NCBI GenBank assembly: GCA_014898425.1
Contig: RCSZ01000014.1
Span: 558,001 to 622,000, forward strand
DNA from: Botryotinia globosa
Taxonomy: Eukaryota > Ascomycota > Leotiomycetes > Helotiales > Sclerotiniaceae
Direction: 5' to 3'
DNA length: 64,000 nucleotides
The notes under the pieces were generated by a model that saw nothing but the letters and a program-made list of their open reading frames with translations, was not told the DNA's origin and did not search any database. Each line of letters opens with the position of its first letter. Within the stretch, counting starts at the first letter, position 1. This document shows, piece by piece, positions 24,244 through 36,299 of the stretch. Made by a program: the position numbers and the translations under genes.

Positions 24244-26948
24244 TCTAACTAGCCATGTCTAGTAAACGGACATGAAAGAAAACTCTACGAGCATGAGCCC
24301 TTGATGGGTATCATTCGAATTCTGTGAATGTGTGTGAAAATCAAATTTCACAATTTTGGACTGGGAGATATGGAGTTTTTGATTTGATCTGATTTGATCT
24401 GGGGCGTTTAGATGCATATGCTTATGGAATACTGATAGCGTTTAGCATAGTGTTTGGAGTTCTTTTTCTTTTTCTTTTGATTCTGTCTTTCTACTTTTTG
24501 TGGGTGGTGTCTCTCGTGGCTCTTGAGTAGGTCATGGTTCTTTACGTATATTTGGCGGAAATGTTGATATGGTATAACAGTATTTGGAGGGGAGTGTGTG
24601 GTAGGAGTAGAGATTGGAAGTTTAGATATTAGTCTTGGCTTGGATGCAGTGATGGTGGGTAGATGTGGAGATGGGGGAGATGATTGGATCGATTGGATGA
24701 ATGGATGGATAGAAGGATAGATGGGTGGAGATTCTAGATTCTGGAAGAGATGTGAATATAAAATATACCTATATACGATATCAGAAGTAACAAATAACAA
24801 GCAATAAATTTCACAAGAGCCGCATCGTATTGTCATAACGCGTGGGAGTTTGCATGTCATGCATGTGCAAGATGAAATGTCTTGCTTGGGTGTGTGGAGG
24901 TGGATTGGCTGATTGGATTGGATTGGCTGATTGTTGGTGCATATAGAGTAGGTGCCTAGAAGGTGTAGGTAAGGGTAAGGTAGGGTAAGGAAAAGGCGGC
25001 AAAAGGGAAAAGAGAGTGGAGGTTGGGGGCGGCGCAGCGAGACTTGCACTTGCACTGGGGGTTTACTAGGGAGGAAGGTAGCTGGGGAGGGACTCGGGAG
25101 ACGGTAGGTGTACCGTGTAGTACGGAGTAGAGATTCCTCCGCAAACCTTGGAAAGCTTTGTAAGAGGGTAAGAGCGAGCGGGTACGGTGGCCGGGTGGTA
25201 GTGATGGGAAGGGTGATGGGAAGGGTGATGGGAAGGGTGATGGGAAGGGTGATGGGTATTGGGTATTGGGTATTGGGTATTGGGTATTGGGTATAGAGGA
25301 TGAGAAGAGTGTGGAGGTGTGGAGGATGGATGGTACAAAGTAGAGATAGAGACAACATGTGATTTCGGAGCTGAGGAAGGGATGGACCCACTACTCTATG
25401 CTTGCCTGAAATACTAGGTAACTCAGCTCACATCCTGACAAATCACTTTTATCAATCCACCATCAGCCAATATTTTGAATTCTATTGCTTGCCCACGTGA
25501 TCTTGGAATGTCCGATAGGATACGATGAGATTCCATTCCAATGATTCCATACCGTCCTCAATCGTAAAGACCAAGTTGTTAGTTGGAAAGTATATCTATC
25601 CTCCTCTATCATAGATTCATAGCGTACCTCCCTACTAGCTATACTTGCTACCTAGGTAATATAATAAGTACTTCGTACATAGTCCACGGGTGTACCGTAC
25701 CGTACCGTACCGTATCCATTCCAACTATTCATGTGATTCTCCATTATTCTATCTCTTTTAACCAATCAAATCTATCAATTTCCCCAATTTCCCATTCATT
25801 CCATTCCCACTAGTTCGTTTATCAAAATTCACTCGTGTTTTTTGTGCCCTGCCCTGCCCTGATCCTACCTACCTACCTAGTATCTATCCACCCTTATTAT
25901 TATTAGACCACCCACCTTGGATTACCATTCATTCATTATTCGCCATTAGATTTTCCATTAGCCGGTTAAGCTAAGCCAAGTCTGGCACTAGTCGCCGTAT
26001 CCTAATTCAAGAGCTAATCTCTTTCAAGACTAGATCATTCTCAAAGAATTAGGATCTTTGCTAAGCTAGAGTTTTCCAGGTTACAAAGGGACATCCTTTT
26101 TGAAGTTTTGCCTTCCGAAATCCCTCCACAAAATAAAAACCACCTCACACACAATTCTGTAGTCTCTTTCGCGAAACGTTTGTATCACGGGAGGTAGAAG
26201 GAAGTAGGAAGTAGCTGTTGTTGAAGGAAAGGTTGATATATTTTCAAGAACGGGAATCTAAGAAGGAAAAGTCCAAAGGAATTTTATTCTGTGAGTACTT
26301 GCTTATCTTCATTTCCTCTTTTTAATTCGTTGATGGTTGGATTTTGTTTTGGGAGGGGGGAGAGAGGGAAGGGAGGAAAAGGGAACCAACCACTTGAAAG
26401 GTCTGCGCCGGCTCTGGCTTTGGCTTTGTACCTCTTACGATCCTACGTCCTCAAGAGTTGAACCATGTCTTTTGGATATGGAACAAAGCAAACCATGAGG
26501 TGGCACATCTACTTGATGATATTCAAACCTATCCAACATCCGATCTTTCCATCCTCAATATTACGTACAACGACTATCCTTACCATATGAACAAACAAAG
26601 TCGTCGAAAGCATATCAACAAAGTACCACGATATCAACCTTACACTCAAAGGTTGCACAGCATTTGTACGCCCTGCAGCCTGACGATGATGCTGGTCATG
26701 CAAATGCAACTGCAACGTTCTTCTGGTGGATATTTCAATGCGAACAGTTCACCTTATCGCCAAATATTCTTGCAGCAACAATCACCAATATGCCGACTTC
26801 GACAGTTGAGGAATGGTTAAGATCAGATCGTGTATATGAGTCACCGCATAGATGCAGGAGGATTGTTAAAGAATGGGAATCGGAGGATGGTGCCTTTGTT
26901 ATTTGCCGTGCTGATGATGGAACACAACAGACACATAAATTAGTAGCC
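24244..26948. other. Intergenic and leader region upstream of the GIS2-like gene
   Basis: The stretch contains 3' flank of the preceding gene, a G-rich, C-poor stretch on the plus strand (24.4-25.4 kb), tandem repeats at 25200-25294, a GTACC repeat at about 25695-25713, and the promoter/leader of the GIS2-like gene. The long minus-strand frame 24408-25391 arises from the base skew and repeats. From 26520 onwards a frame stays open into the GIS2-like gene. Confidence 0.5.
25200..25294. repeat. Adjoining 12-bp and 7-bp minisatellites
   Basis: About four to five copies of GTGATGGGAAGG are followed directly by about five to six copies of GGGTATT. Both units keep GGG runs at regular spacing on the plus strand. 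Confidence 0.9.
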
Positions 26949-27996
26949 ATGTCTTCATTATCTCGTCGTGCTTGCTACAAGTAAGTCCCTCCACTTCCTC
27001 TCGGACATCAAGGGATGCTTAGCTCTGGAACATGTCTTCCTGGCGAAATCCCAAAGAACTCGATGCTTTTTTTTGGTTGTGCGACATTCTTGTTTCAAAG
27101 GGTAACACTAACATTGGTATTATCAGGTGCGGAAACGTTGGTCATTATGCTGAAGTTTGCGCTTCTGCTGAACGCCTTTGCTACAATTGTGAGTACATAT
27201 CAAAGAACCTTCGATAATGAATAAGACTAATACTTTTGGTAATTAGGCAAGCAACCTGGTAAGCCTTCAGAAGCAAAGCACAGCTTTTTGTCATACTAAT
27301 GCGACGTAGGACATGAATCGAATGGTTGCCCATTGCCAAGAACTACCGAGGCTAAGCAGTGCTACCACTGCCAAGGCTTAGGACACGTTCAAGCCGACTG
27401 TCCAACTTTGCGTATTAGCGGAGCTGGAACCACTGGTCGATGCTACAACTGCGGTATTCCTGGCCATTTGGCTAGAGCTTGCCCAAACCCAAACAACGGA
27501 ATGCAAGGTCCTCCACGTGGACTTGGTGCTCCTCGTGGTGGATTTGGCGGTGGATTTGCTCCTCGCGGTGGATTTGCTGGCGGACCTCGCCCAGCCACTT
27601 GTTACAAGGTAAGCAATCTTCTCTCCGGTTGCCACATGTACCGAATCTTCCGGTAGCATGTCATGTCGGCAACACTTCGGTCTAGTGCCTCGGTTACACT
27701 AAACTAACTCCTGATAGTGCGGTGGTCCAAACCACTTTGCCCGTGATTGCCAGGCTCAAGCCATGAAGTGCTATGCATGCGGAAGAACTGGACACAGCTC
27801 CCGTGAGTGCACTAGCCCCAATGGTGGTGTTAACAAGGCTGGAAAGACTTGTTATACCTGTGGAACCGAAGGTCACATTGCTCGTGACTGTCCATCAAAG
27901 GGACTAAATGATAACCTCGCTGGAGAGGGCGGTGCCGGCATAGTTAGCAACATGGAAGGTGCTTCAATTGCCCCTGTTGCAGCTCCTGTTGCATAG
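26949..27996 (+). CDS. GIS2: GIS2/CNBP-type protein with seven CCHC zinc knuckles
   Basis: Five exons: 26949-26980, 27127-27188, 27247-27258, 27310-27608 and 27718-27996. The third is only 12 nt. The total of 684 nt gives 227 aa. Seven CX2CX4HX4C zinc knuckles are visible: CYKCGNVGHYAEVC, CYNCKQPGHESNGC, CYHCQGLGHVQADC, CYNCGIPGHLARAC, CYKCGGPNHFARDC, CYACGRTGHSSREC and CYTCGTEGHIARDC. A Gly/Arg-rich (RGG-like) linker separates numbers 4 and 5. Yeast Gis2 and human CNBP have the same plan; they bind G-rich single strands and mRNAs, affect translation and can unfold G-quadruplexes. Knuckles 1 and 2 exist only after splicing. The start used is the ATG just before knuckle 1, but the frame is open far upstream, so an N-terminal extension is possible. 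Confidence 0.93.
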
Positions 27997-29736
27997 GTCC
28001 CTTTACTAGGGATGCCATTGTTCGATAGGCCTCGATGAACTATCGATCATTGCTTTTACACTGGTTCATCGTATTTTGTCTCTCATTTGTAATTTGGACA
28101 ACATCAATTGATCCAAGGCCGTCTACTCGTTTTCTCGGTGTGCGAAGATCGAACAGCATTATAAGCATTATATCAAAACCTTACGGATTGCTTCTTTTCG
28201 GCGCTTAGTCATTTCCCATGTTTCTTTTGATATGTTCAACAAAAAATTAAAAAAGCATTTCTGCACGCGATATCCATTTCCTATACCCTTTACGAACTGG
28301 CAACCCGGCAAATACCTACAACATTACCTATGACGACGTGGAACCATTATTTTTGTGGTTTTCATCTTACAAGATAGATTTCAAGATTTTTGGGCGACTT
28401 GCAAAGCACAAGCAAGAAAACAGGCGAAAAGTTCTTTTTCTATCTTATTTTTAATGATGTGATGTTGTGAACAAATAATGGGTTCAATCTCACATATGAT
28501 CTAATCACAAAGCAAGCAAGAGGCTGTGAGGCACGAATGGTTGGAGAGTTGGTCCTTTGTTGAAGGTGAATTTCAAACAACGATAAGAAATAAGTGATAA
28601 GATAATTAGTTGGACGGACGATGAACGATTTGAGGAGATCCCAAAGGAAAGGAACGAATTTGGGCTTGAGAGTACCTAGGCTGGACTGGGGGCTTAGGTC
28701 TAGATTGGTGGATTTAGGGACATGAAGGAAAAGAAAGACTTTTGTTGATCGATCGTCGTTTGTCGACTTCTTCTTTTATGTGCTTAGGGGATACTTTTGA
28801 ACGGGGTGGGTGTGTGGAGATTCAGGGGAGGTGGAATAGGAATGGGAATTGAGTGATGCGATTGTTCAAAATGAGTTTTGTAAACTTTGTGTGATGTGAT
28901 GTGTGTGTGTATGTGTGGTTTGGAGGCTAGGTGAGATAGGGTATGAGTGGAGTGCAATGAAATGGAGTGAGTGAGTGAGTGAGTGAGTATCTATGAGTTG
29001 CTTATGATGTATATCGAAGTGTTTGAAAGATTACTTTGTAGTTTTAACTATGGGTGTGGTATCCACGTTTGTATAAGTGTATGATGAGAATACTAAGAAG
29101 GTAGGTGGAGGGAGTGTAGGAATTGGATGAAGGATGGGTTGATTGACTACCTAGGTAGGTAATTGGATTTTGATTGAATGGTTCGATTGTTTGGTGGATC
29201 ATAGGGATAGTGATGTGATGTGAGGGATGGGGGATGAGGGGGGATGATGAGAGGTGAGAAGTCGTAAGAGGTGGTGATGTTGAGATTGATGGGGTGGTGG
29301 GTGGTGGATGGAGGCAGAGAGAGAGAGGAAAGAGAGGAAAGAGAGGAGAGAAGAAAAAGATTTATTCATTTCTAATCTGTTTTTTATGAATAGTAAAAAA
29401 TAAATGATTGCGATTTGAACTGGTCTATCTGTCTGTCCATCTGAGTAATTGAAACTCGGGAAAATTGAAATATAAAGATAGATTGATGATGGATTGTTTG
29501 GAGATATATTATAGGATTAGATTTTTCGATTTTTCGATTTTTCGATTTCTCAGTATATAGATCGGTATTTATTTGATATACTATGTTATTCATTGATTTG
29601 TTTATTTATTTATTAAATCTTTGTAATATATATTATAATATTATAATAATATTACAATATCACAATATTACAATATTATAATATTACAATATTACAATAT
29701 TACAATAGCAAAATGCAAGATCAAGATTAAGATTTT

Positions 29737-29777
29737 AAATTGAACTGAACTGAACTGAACTGAACTGAACTGAACTA
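29737..29777. repeat. TGAAC pentanucleotide repeat
   Basis: About eight tandem copies of TGAAC in the AT-rich gene-free interval. Confidence 0.9.
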
Positions 29778-29816
29778 AGCCTGACTCAAAATTTGAATAT
29801 CAAAAGAAAGAAAAAT

Positions 29817-29945
29817 ACTAATAAATAAATTAATAAATTAATAAATTAATAAATTAATAAATTAATAAATTAATAAATTAATAAATTAATAAATTAATAA
29901 ATTAATAAATTAATAAATTAATAAATTAATAAATTAATAAATTAT
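29817..29945. repeat. 8-bp AT minisatellite (TTAATAAA)n
   Basis: About 15 near-perfect tandem copies of an 8-base unit made only of A and T. It would be a strong DNA-unwinding or nucleosome-excluding tract. Confidence 0.93.
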
Positions 29946-32189
29946 TGAATTAATATCTTTGAGATTCATAGATTATAAGATATAAGATATAAGATATCTA
30001 GTAATTATTTGAAAGATAGAGATAGGAATATCTTAATTGATTATTATATATATCATATTTGTATTCTACATTTTGTAATTATTTTATATTTTATAATTTA
30101 CATTTTCGAGGGAATATTAAGATGGATGGAGAGGGATGTAGAGGGGATAAGTAGTTTAAGAGGATGAGTAGGTTAGGAGGGATGAGTATGCTTTTAGTAG
30201 AAGTATAGAGTAGAAAGGGATTGAATAGATTGTAAATGATTGATGGGGAGGTGTATATATTGTTTGTTTATATATGTATAGGTTTGAGGATGAAATGAGA
30301 TGCGATGGGATAAAATAAGATAGAATAAAATAAAATAGAATAGGGATGTGATATTAATATACTTATATATATATCTTTTATTTATCTGTTTATCTATCGA
30401 TTATTATTAGAACATTTAAGATATTATACTTATAATCATTATTATCACCATCACCGTGACAGAACAGTAACACTAACACTAATAGTAACAGTGAGAGTAA
30501 CTAAGAAACTCAAAAAACCAGAAAATTATTAGACATCTACTAGATAGGTACGTAATATGTAATATAATAAATAGTAGATATAGATATTACTATTAATCTG
30601 AGGAAAGAATTAGATAAAGAGTTAGATTTATAAACTGTGAGAATTTGATATAGTTATATGATATAGTAGTGTAAATTATGAAAGATAAAGGAGAAGGAGA
30701 AGGAGAAGGAGAAGATAAACGAAAAGAAGAAATCTAGATCACTTACGAGATCCAAATAAATATAAAGCTATAAGAAATTCACCTAGATATCTTTTCTATA
30801 TGAATATTTCGGTAATATGATATGATTTATGAAATAGCGAATGAGATCAAGACTTGCAAGTAGAATTGTATGGGTGAAAGTATATATATAAATAGTTATA
30901 TGAATGTTATCATTCTATTTTAGAATACTCAGATCCTGTTTGCTCTCAAGTCTGGAAAGCTGGGGAGTTCTTATTTATGTGTGTGATGTGTGGAATGAAA
31001 GCGAATGGACTTCTGAAAGATTGTTATTGGCCTTGATGTGAAGATGAATGAATAAGAGGTTCTGTGCGAATTTGAGGAAACTAATAGGCATTTAGTGGAA
31101 GTAGAGGTGGCTGATATGAGGAAGTGATCACTGATCAATGGTGGCGGAAGATGGATGGATGGAAGATGGAAGATTGAATAATGACAATTGATAAACGAAT
31201 AGATGAAGAGATTCAATCATAAGCGTGTATTTACAGTAGAAAGCTGAACATATATATGAAGCTATGAGTCTCGATAGAGCTTCACATTGAAAAATCCTTC
31301 AGTATAACTTTATATCTTGTAATTCATGGACTTGAAAAGATTGGGGATGTTATTTGAAAGTATCCGTCCAGGTTGATCGAGAAACTGACCTGCAAAGAAG
31401 ATTATCGAAACTATTTCGATTCTATCTGTAGATGCTGCAGATGGAACTCTGAACAAGATTGGTTGATCAGAGGTAGGAATAGTTGGTAGATAGAAAAGTA
31501 ATGGTAATGAAAACTTCAACTGAGAGCTACTAGAATTTGGATTCAAGATTGAGGAGATACCTACACATTTATAGTCAGAGGAAACTCTTCTTACATCGTT
31601 AAGGAATGCAACATTGAAGTGTAGGTGGCTGAATTGAATGTGATGACACCCACCTATTGAGAGAATAGCAAAACTCTATACTTGGATCGACTCGCGGACG
31701 AAATATCTCACGTATCTAGACAGGAAAGACTCTTGACTCTTGTCCTATACTTATCTTCACACCGAGTAACCATGCAGTTCTATTGCAAAACAGAAGTGCC
31801 AATAATTATCTACTTACTCGAACCGATTTGAGTTGAGATGGTTGATTCGGTATTGAGTACGGGTAGGGTACCCCTGAGATGAATCACCAACGATCCGGGA
31901 AATCCGAAGGGATCTACAGCCCTAGGAGAAAAATGCGGGGTGGATAGGGAGGTTATTTGACTGGTGAGATATTAGATGTGAAGACATACATGTCTAATCA
32001 TGTTGGACCATTTCACTAGAGAAAGAAGTTTGTCTTTCATGTTACTTGACAATCTGAAGTAACCCTCGATTCGAATATTCCGTGCCTTACGAAACAATTT
32101 TAATGTTTGAACAAGCTGGCTTCTAAGGTTACAACTTGTAGATTTCTCATTATGAGATGGTATGCGAGTGTGACGAATGTCACGTGACA

Positions 32190-32275
32190 TCTTAATTCAA
32201 GGCTAGCTTGAATCAAGACGATTGTTATTATATAAAAGATAAAGAGATCTTTTAAGGATCTCTTTCCTTTTTAGC
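32190..32275. repeat. Two adjacent palindromes beside the MITE-like element
   Basis: ATTCAAG GCTAG CTTGAAT forms a 7-bp stem at about 32195-32215. AAAGAGATC and GATCTCTTT form a 9-bp stem at about 32250-32275, followed by T-rich sequence. They could be terminator-like hairpins or remains of a fold-back element. Confidence 0.5.
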
Positions 32276-32327
32276 TTTTTTATTCTAATTATTTGACCTT
32301 TATGATATACTCTAGTATATAATCGTA

Positions 32328-32793
32328 ACAACGAGGGCGTGTTTTTATTCAGGGCCCGGTTTAGATTTAAGCGAATTTCCTTACCAACAACTATGCTTTA
32401 TTCATTATTTCTATAAATATATAATAATTCAGAATATCATTATAAAATTTTGAAATTCAAAGCATGTATAAAAGTTAATATATTATTTTTAGATATTAGT
32501 TTTAAAGATATTGGGTTAATAAATATTAATAAATATTAATAAATATTATATATAATTTTAATTTTCAAAATAAGTATTATAGTATTATCTATAATAATTT
32601 TAAATAAATTGAAGGATTCAATCTAAGATTTGAAACTATGTTATAAAAACTTTCATTAAATTCTATGAGAATCCAAGATTGTTTTATAAATAATAATAAT
32701 AATTTAATTTAATATTGAATTATAAAATAGCTAAATTTTGGTGTAGAAAGTACTTGTATATAAACCCGGGTCCTCAATTAAAACACGCCCTTG
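32328..32793. mobile_element. MITE-like non-autonomous DNA transposon, about 466 bp
   Basis: The two ends are inverted repeats of about 31 bp. The left end carries AGGGCGTGTTTT followed by TATTCAGGGCCCGG. The right end, reverse-complemented, carries AGGGCGTGTTTT followed by AATTGAGGACCCGGG. There are about four differences, including one gap. The interior is very AT-rich with no coding frame. TA dinucleotides flank both sides a few bases out (32326-32327 and 32794-32795), which would fit a Tc1/mariner-type target site, but the exact ends are not certain. The AT richness may reflect RIP-like mutation. No transposase is present, so it would depend on one in trans. Confidence 0.75.
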
Positions 32794-33295
32794 TAAATAG
32801 ATTGAAATGCTTTATTACTTGATCGAGGAAATAAAATGTATATAATGAATGTGTGATATTAACAGAAGAGTAGAGTTGATAATTGGGAAAAGGGAAAAGG
32901 GAAAAGGGAAGATTGGGGGAATGTTGGGGAATTGAATGCAACTACACCTATCTACCGATGAATGGATGAATGGATGGATGGATGGATGGATGGATGGATG
33001 ATATTTTGGACCCCACACCCAAGCCTGAGTAATATTCTCCGAGAGGAACTTTTGGGGGCGGACGGCTCAGAGAGTAATAGAGTACAGAGTAATTATATCT
33101 AAAACCTATCAAGATGATCTACCGATCCACTGCAGGAGCACGAAAAGGGTGAAACAGATATTCATCAGATTAAAAACCGTTGGACGGCACAGGTTGGAAC
33201 TTTGGGGGGAGTGTTCTGATTGATTAGTAGAAGCTTTTGATATCAGGTATGAGGATGATGAGTGAAAATGATTGAGAAGATGATGGTGATATAAT

Positions 33296-33410
33296 ATATA
33301 TTTATATATCTGTATATCTGTATATCTGTATATTTATATATTTATATATCTATATATCTATATATCTACACATCTATAACTTATACCTATATACCTATAT
33401 ATCTATTCAC
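33296..33410. repeat. 10-bp TATATATCTG/TATATATCTA repeat
   Basis: Imperfect tandem 10-base units built from TATATATCT with G or A at the last position, about ten copies. Confidence 0.8.
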
Positions 33411-34065
33411 ACAATTTAAACCAATTCATATATACGAACCAAATAGTGTCCATTTTCCATTTCCATAACCGAGTAGACAGTGAACCAAACTTTTGGAATA
33501 TATTAGGTACAGTAAGTAGATTGATTGATTGATCCCTTGAAACTTGAGCCCCCACTAATTGAACAGATGCTTTTAGTTTCATGCCACCTTTTAATTTCTA
33601 TTTAGTATGTCACACTCCAATGTATCCAATGTGTATGTATCCTATGATTTGCATCTAGACATCCGAACCTTGGAAACAAGAAATGACAAACTGCAATGTC
33701 ATACCGACCAGACCTAAGATAAGCATGCACCGATCATCACCCATGCCATTGTCCATGAAATCACGTGACCATACCGTGATTTCTCTCCATGAGAATCATT
33801 CGTTTCCGACATTTAAGATGATGATACACCTCGGTGAATGGAATCGAAAAGAATGGTATGTTGTATGCATATCTTCCAGATCATCCAAGGCCATCTGAAA
33901 TGGAAGGGCTGGTGATGATGGACATCATGTCACACTTACACTTATTTTACATGCCACTTTTAGCAAGCGAAAGTTGCAGGTGGATGGTGGTTTCGAATGA
34001 TGGCTAATCGAGGGAATGACTTGGGTATATCAAAGGTAAGATATGAAAGATGGATATTTGGGACT

Positions 34066-34320
34066 GTAGAGGAGGGTAGAGGAGGGTAGAGGAGGGTAGA
34101 ATCGTATAGAAGTTGATTATCTAGTATTCCGCGGTGAAGGCACTCGAGTAGATATAGAGGGAGGTAGGTAGGAGGTAAGTAGGAGGTAGATAGGAGATAG
34201 GTAGAAGATAAATAGAAAGTAAATAGAAGGTAAATAGAAGGTAAATAGAAGGTAAATAGAAGGTAAGTAGATAGATAGATAGGTAGATAGATAGATAGAT
34301 AGATAGGAGATAGATAAATA
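34066..34320. repeat. Cluster of short tandem repeats (GTAGAGGAGG, GGTAAATAGAA, GATA)
   Basis: Three neighbouring simple repeats: three to four copies of a 10-mer, several copies of an 11-mer, and a GATA tract at about 34266-34310. Confidence 0.8.
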
Positions 34321-34915
34321 AATACTGATAAAAGATGAAATGATTTCTAGAATAATAAAAGACTGTGAAATACAGTACAGGTAAAGATATCTACTACCTA
34401 TCTAGGTAGTATCTATCTACCACAAACCATACTACTCATTAGGTAATCATTGACGGGCAAAGATACCAAGCAAGAAGAATCAAGTGAATTGAAACGAAAT
34501 GATTTCGAGGTCACCTACTTATCACTTCACCGCATCATCCATTACCTACTGCCCAGGAATTCTCAAAGTCTATTTGCAATCAACGAAAATAATAGAGAGA
34601 GATATCTACGAGGTAGAATCTAGATACCTCCCTAGTTAGTAATTAGTACTGTAGCTCGATATCGTAGAAGATATAAAGTTCTCTCTACATACCTACCTAG
34701 CTATTTGTTACATATAAAGTTATGACATATGACAAAGCAGCATGAGGAGAGGAGGCATCCATTGATTGTACTTCAACATTCAACTTTACACTGGGTGATG
34801 TATCATATATATATATATATCAGATGATGAACTACCTACCTGGCTACATCTCAATTTAAATCATCACATGATCAAACTTCTCTTGCAAGATAAAATCACA
34901 TCATCTTTCTTGTTT

Positions 34916-35031
34916 GAAGTGAAGGGTGAAGGGTGAAGGGTGAAGGGTGAAGGGTGAAGGGTGAAGGGTGAAGGGTGAAGGGTGAAGGGTGAAGGGTGAA
35001 GGGTGAAGGGTGAAGGGTGAAAGGTGAAGGA
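34916..35031. repeat. 7-bp minisatellite (GAAGGGT)n
   Basis: About 16 tandem copies of GAAGGGT, the last ones degenerate. The GGG run recurs every seven bases on the plus strand, a pattern that can fold into G-quadruplexes. Confidence 0.95.
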
Positions 35032-35375
35032 TGAAAGGTCAACTGTATATCTTTCATCTCAAAAGCAGCATCAGTCGTAGGCTGAGGCTAAGGTCACTTA
35101 TAGATTAGTCTATATAAATTCTTGATGTGATTGGTTCAAATTCAATTCGTCCACTTTTTTCTCTCTTCTCTATCGAACCTTACCTGAGTTAACTCTCTGC
35201 CTCTCCTCTCTTCCCCCCCCCCTTCTCCAACTTATTATTATCATTATTCCTCTCCCAATTCTACTACACTTATTACTCTTATTACACTTATTACACTTAT
35301 TATTATATTTCCCTCTTCCCTCTTCCCTCTTCCCTCCTCCCTCTTCACTCTTCACCCGGTTCCGTGACCATTCGC

Positions 35376-35402
35376 CATTCGCCATTCGCCATTCGCCATT
35401 CG
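35376..35402. repeat. CGCCATT heptanucleotide repeat
   Basis: About four tandem copies of CGCCATT in the C/T-rich region upstream of the SOM1-like gene. Confidence 0.85.
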
Positions 35403-36023
35403 GGAAGAGAATTGGGGATCAATTATCATCTGATTCGAACATCGAACATCGAACATCGACCAACTCATATATCTCTTTAATATCTTTACTTTTCCAATCC
35501 TATCCTGATCTATTACTTCTTCCTTTTTTCTTATTAATCTTCACTCTTCACTCCTTATTTATTTTTGTGGCGAATCCTGGTTCGTTCAATTCTCTCCCCC
35601 CCCCTCAAGCTTTCGTCCAGCTCCGACCATTCAACTTTGAACACCAGAAAAAGAGAAAGAGAGAAGGAGAGAGAGAGAGTGAGTGAGTGAGTGAGTGAGG
35701 AAAGAAAATATTAGAAACACTCCCGGTACCTAGAAAACGCACCTTCCTCTCGGAAAGTAGTTTACATCACGCTCTGCGTATTTTTCAGTCTCTTGTTCTT
35801 ATTATTTGCAACACACCCCCCCCCCCCCCAGAAACCCACCTTGGAAACTTTATACAAATTACAATTACAACTACAAACTACAACCCATACATAAATCACT
35901 ACCACTACCACTACCACTACTACTACCACTACTACTACTACTACTACCACCACCCCCATTTCGATTAATTGAAAAGCCTCGTCCACGGTATCAATATCAG
36001 TTACAGTTATCTTTAATAATTGC

Positions 36024-36299
36024 ATGGTGAATATCTTCACTTGCGCAATCTCATCCCAAGCGAGAGCTTTTCAATCTTCCTCTTCCTTTTGGCCCTTCTT
36101 CAAGATCCTCCAGACGGACGCTATTGCTTCTCGCATCAAACAAGCCCCCGGAGTTTATCGCATTTGGCTTCCACTAAAAAAAGGTCCCCCCCCCCCCAAA
36201 GACGCAGCAGACACAGATATCTCAGTTACACCGAAATTCACACCTTCATACCCCCATTCAATCTACATCAAACTGGCGCGCCACGTACAGTTACAATAA
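36024..36299 (+). other. Possible upstream ORF in the SOM1-like leader
   Basis: An ATG-started frame of 91 codons ends 205 bases before the SOM1-like ATG at 36505. Its product shows no family resemblance. If the transcript starts upstream of it, it would act as a uORF that restricts translation. No transcript evidence is available. Confidence 0.35.

Noticed and set aside
24408..25391. 327-codon open frame on the minus strand
   Set aside because: It runs through a C-poor, G-rich plus-strand stretch and tandem repeats; the product is Pro/Leu/Ser/Tyr low complexity with repeated PITLPIT units and no family resemblance.
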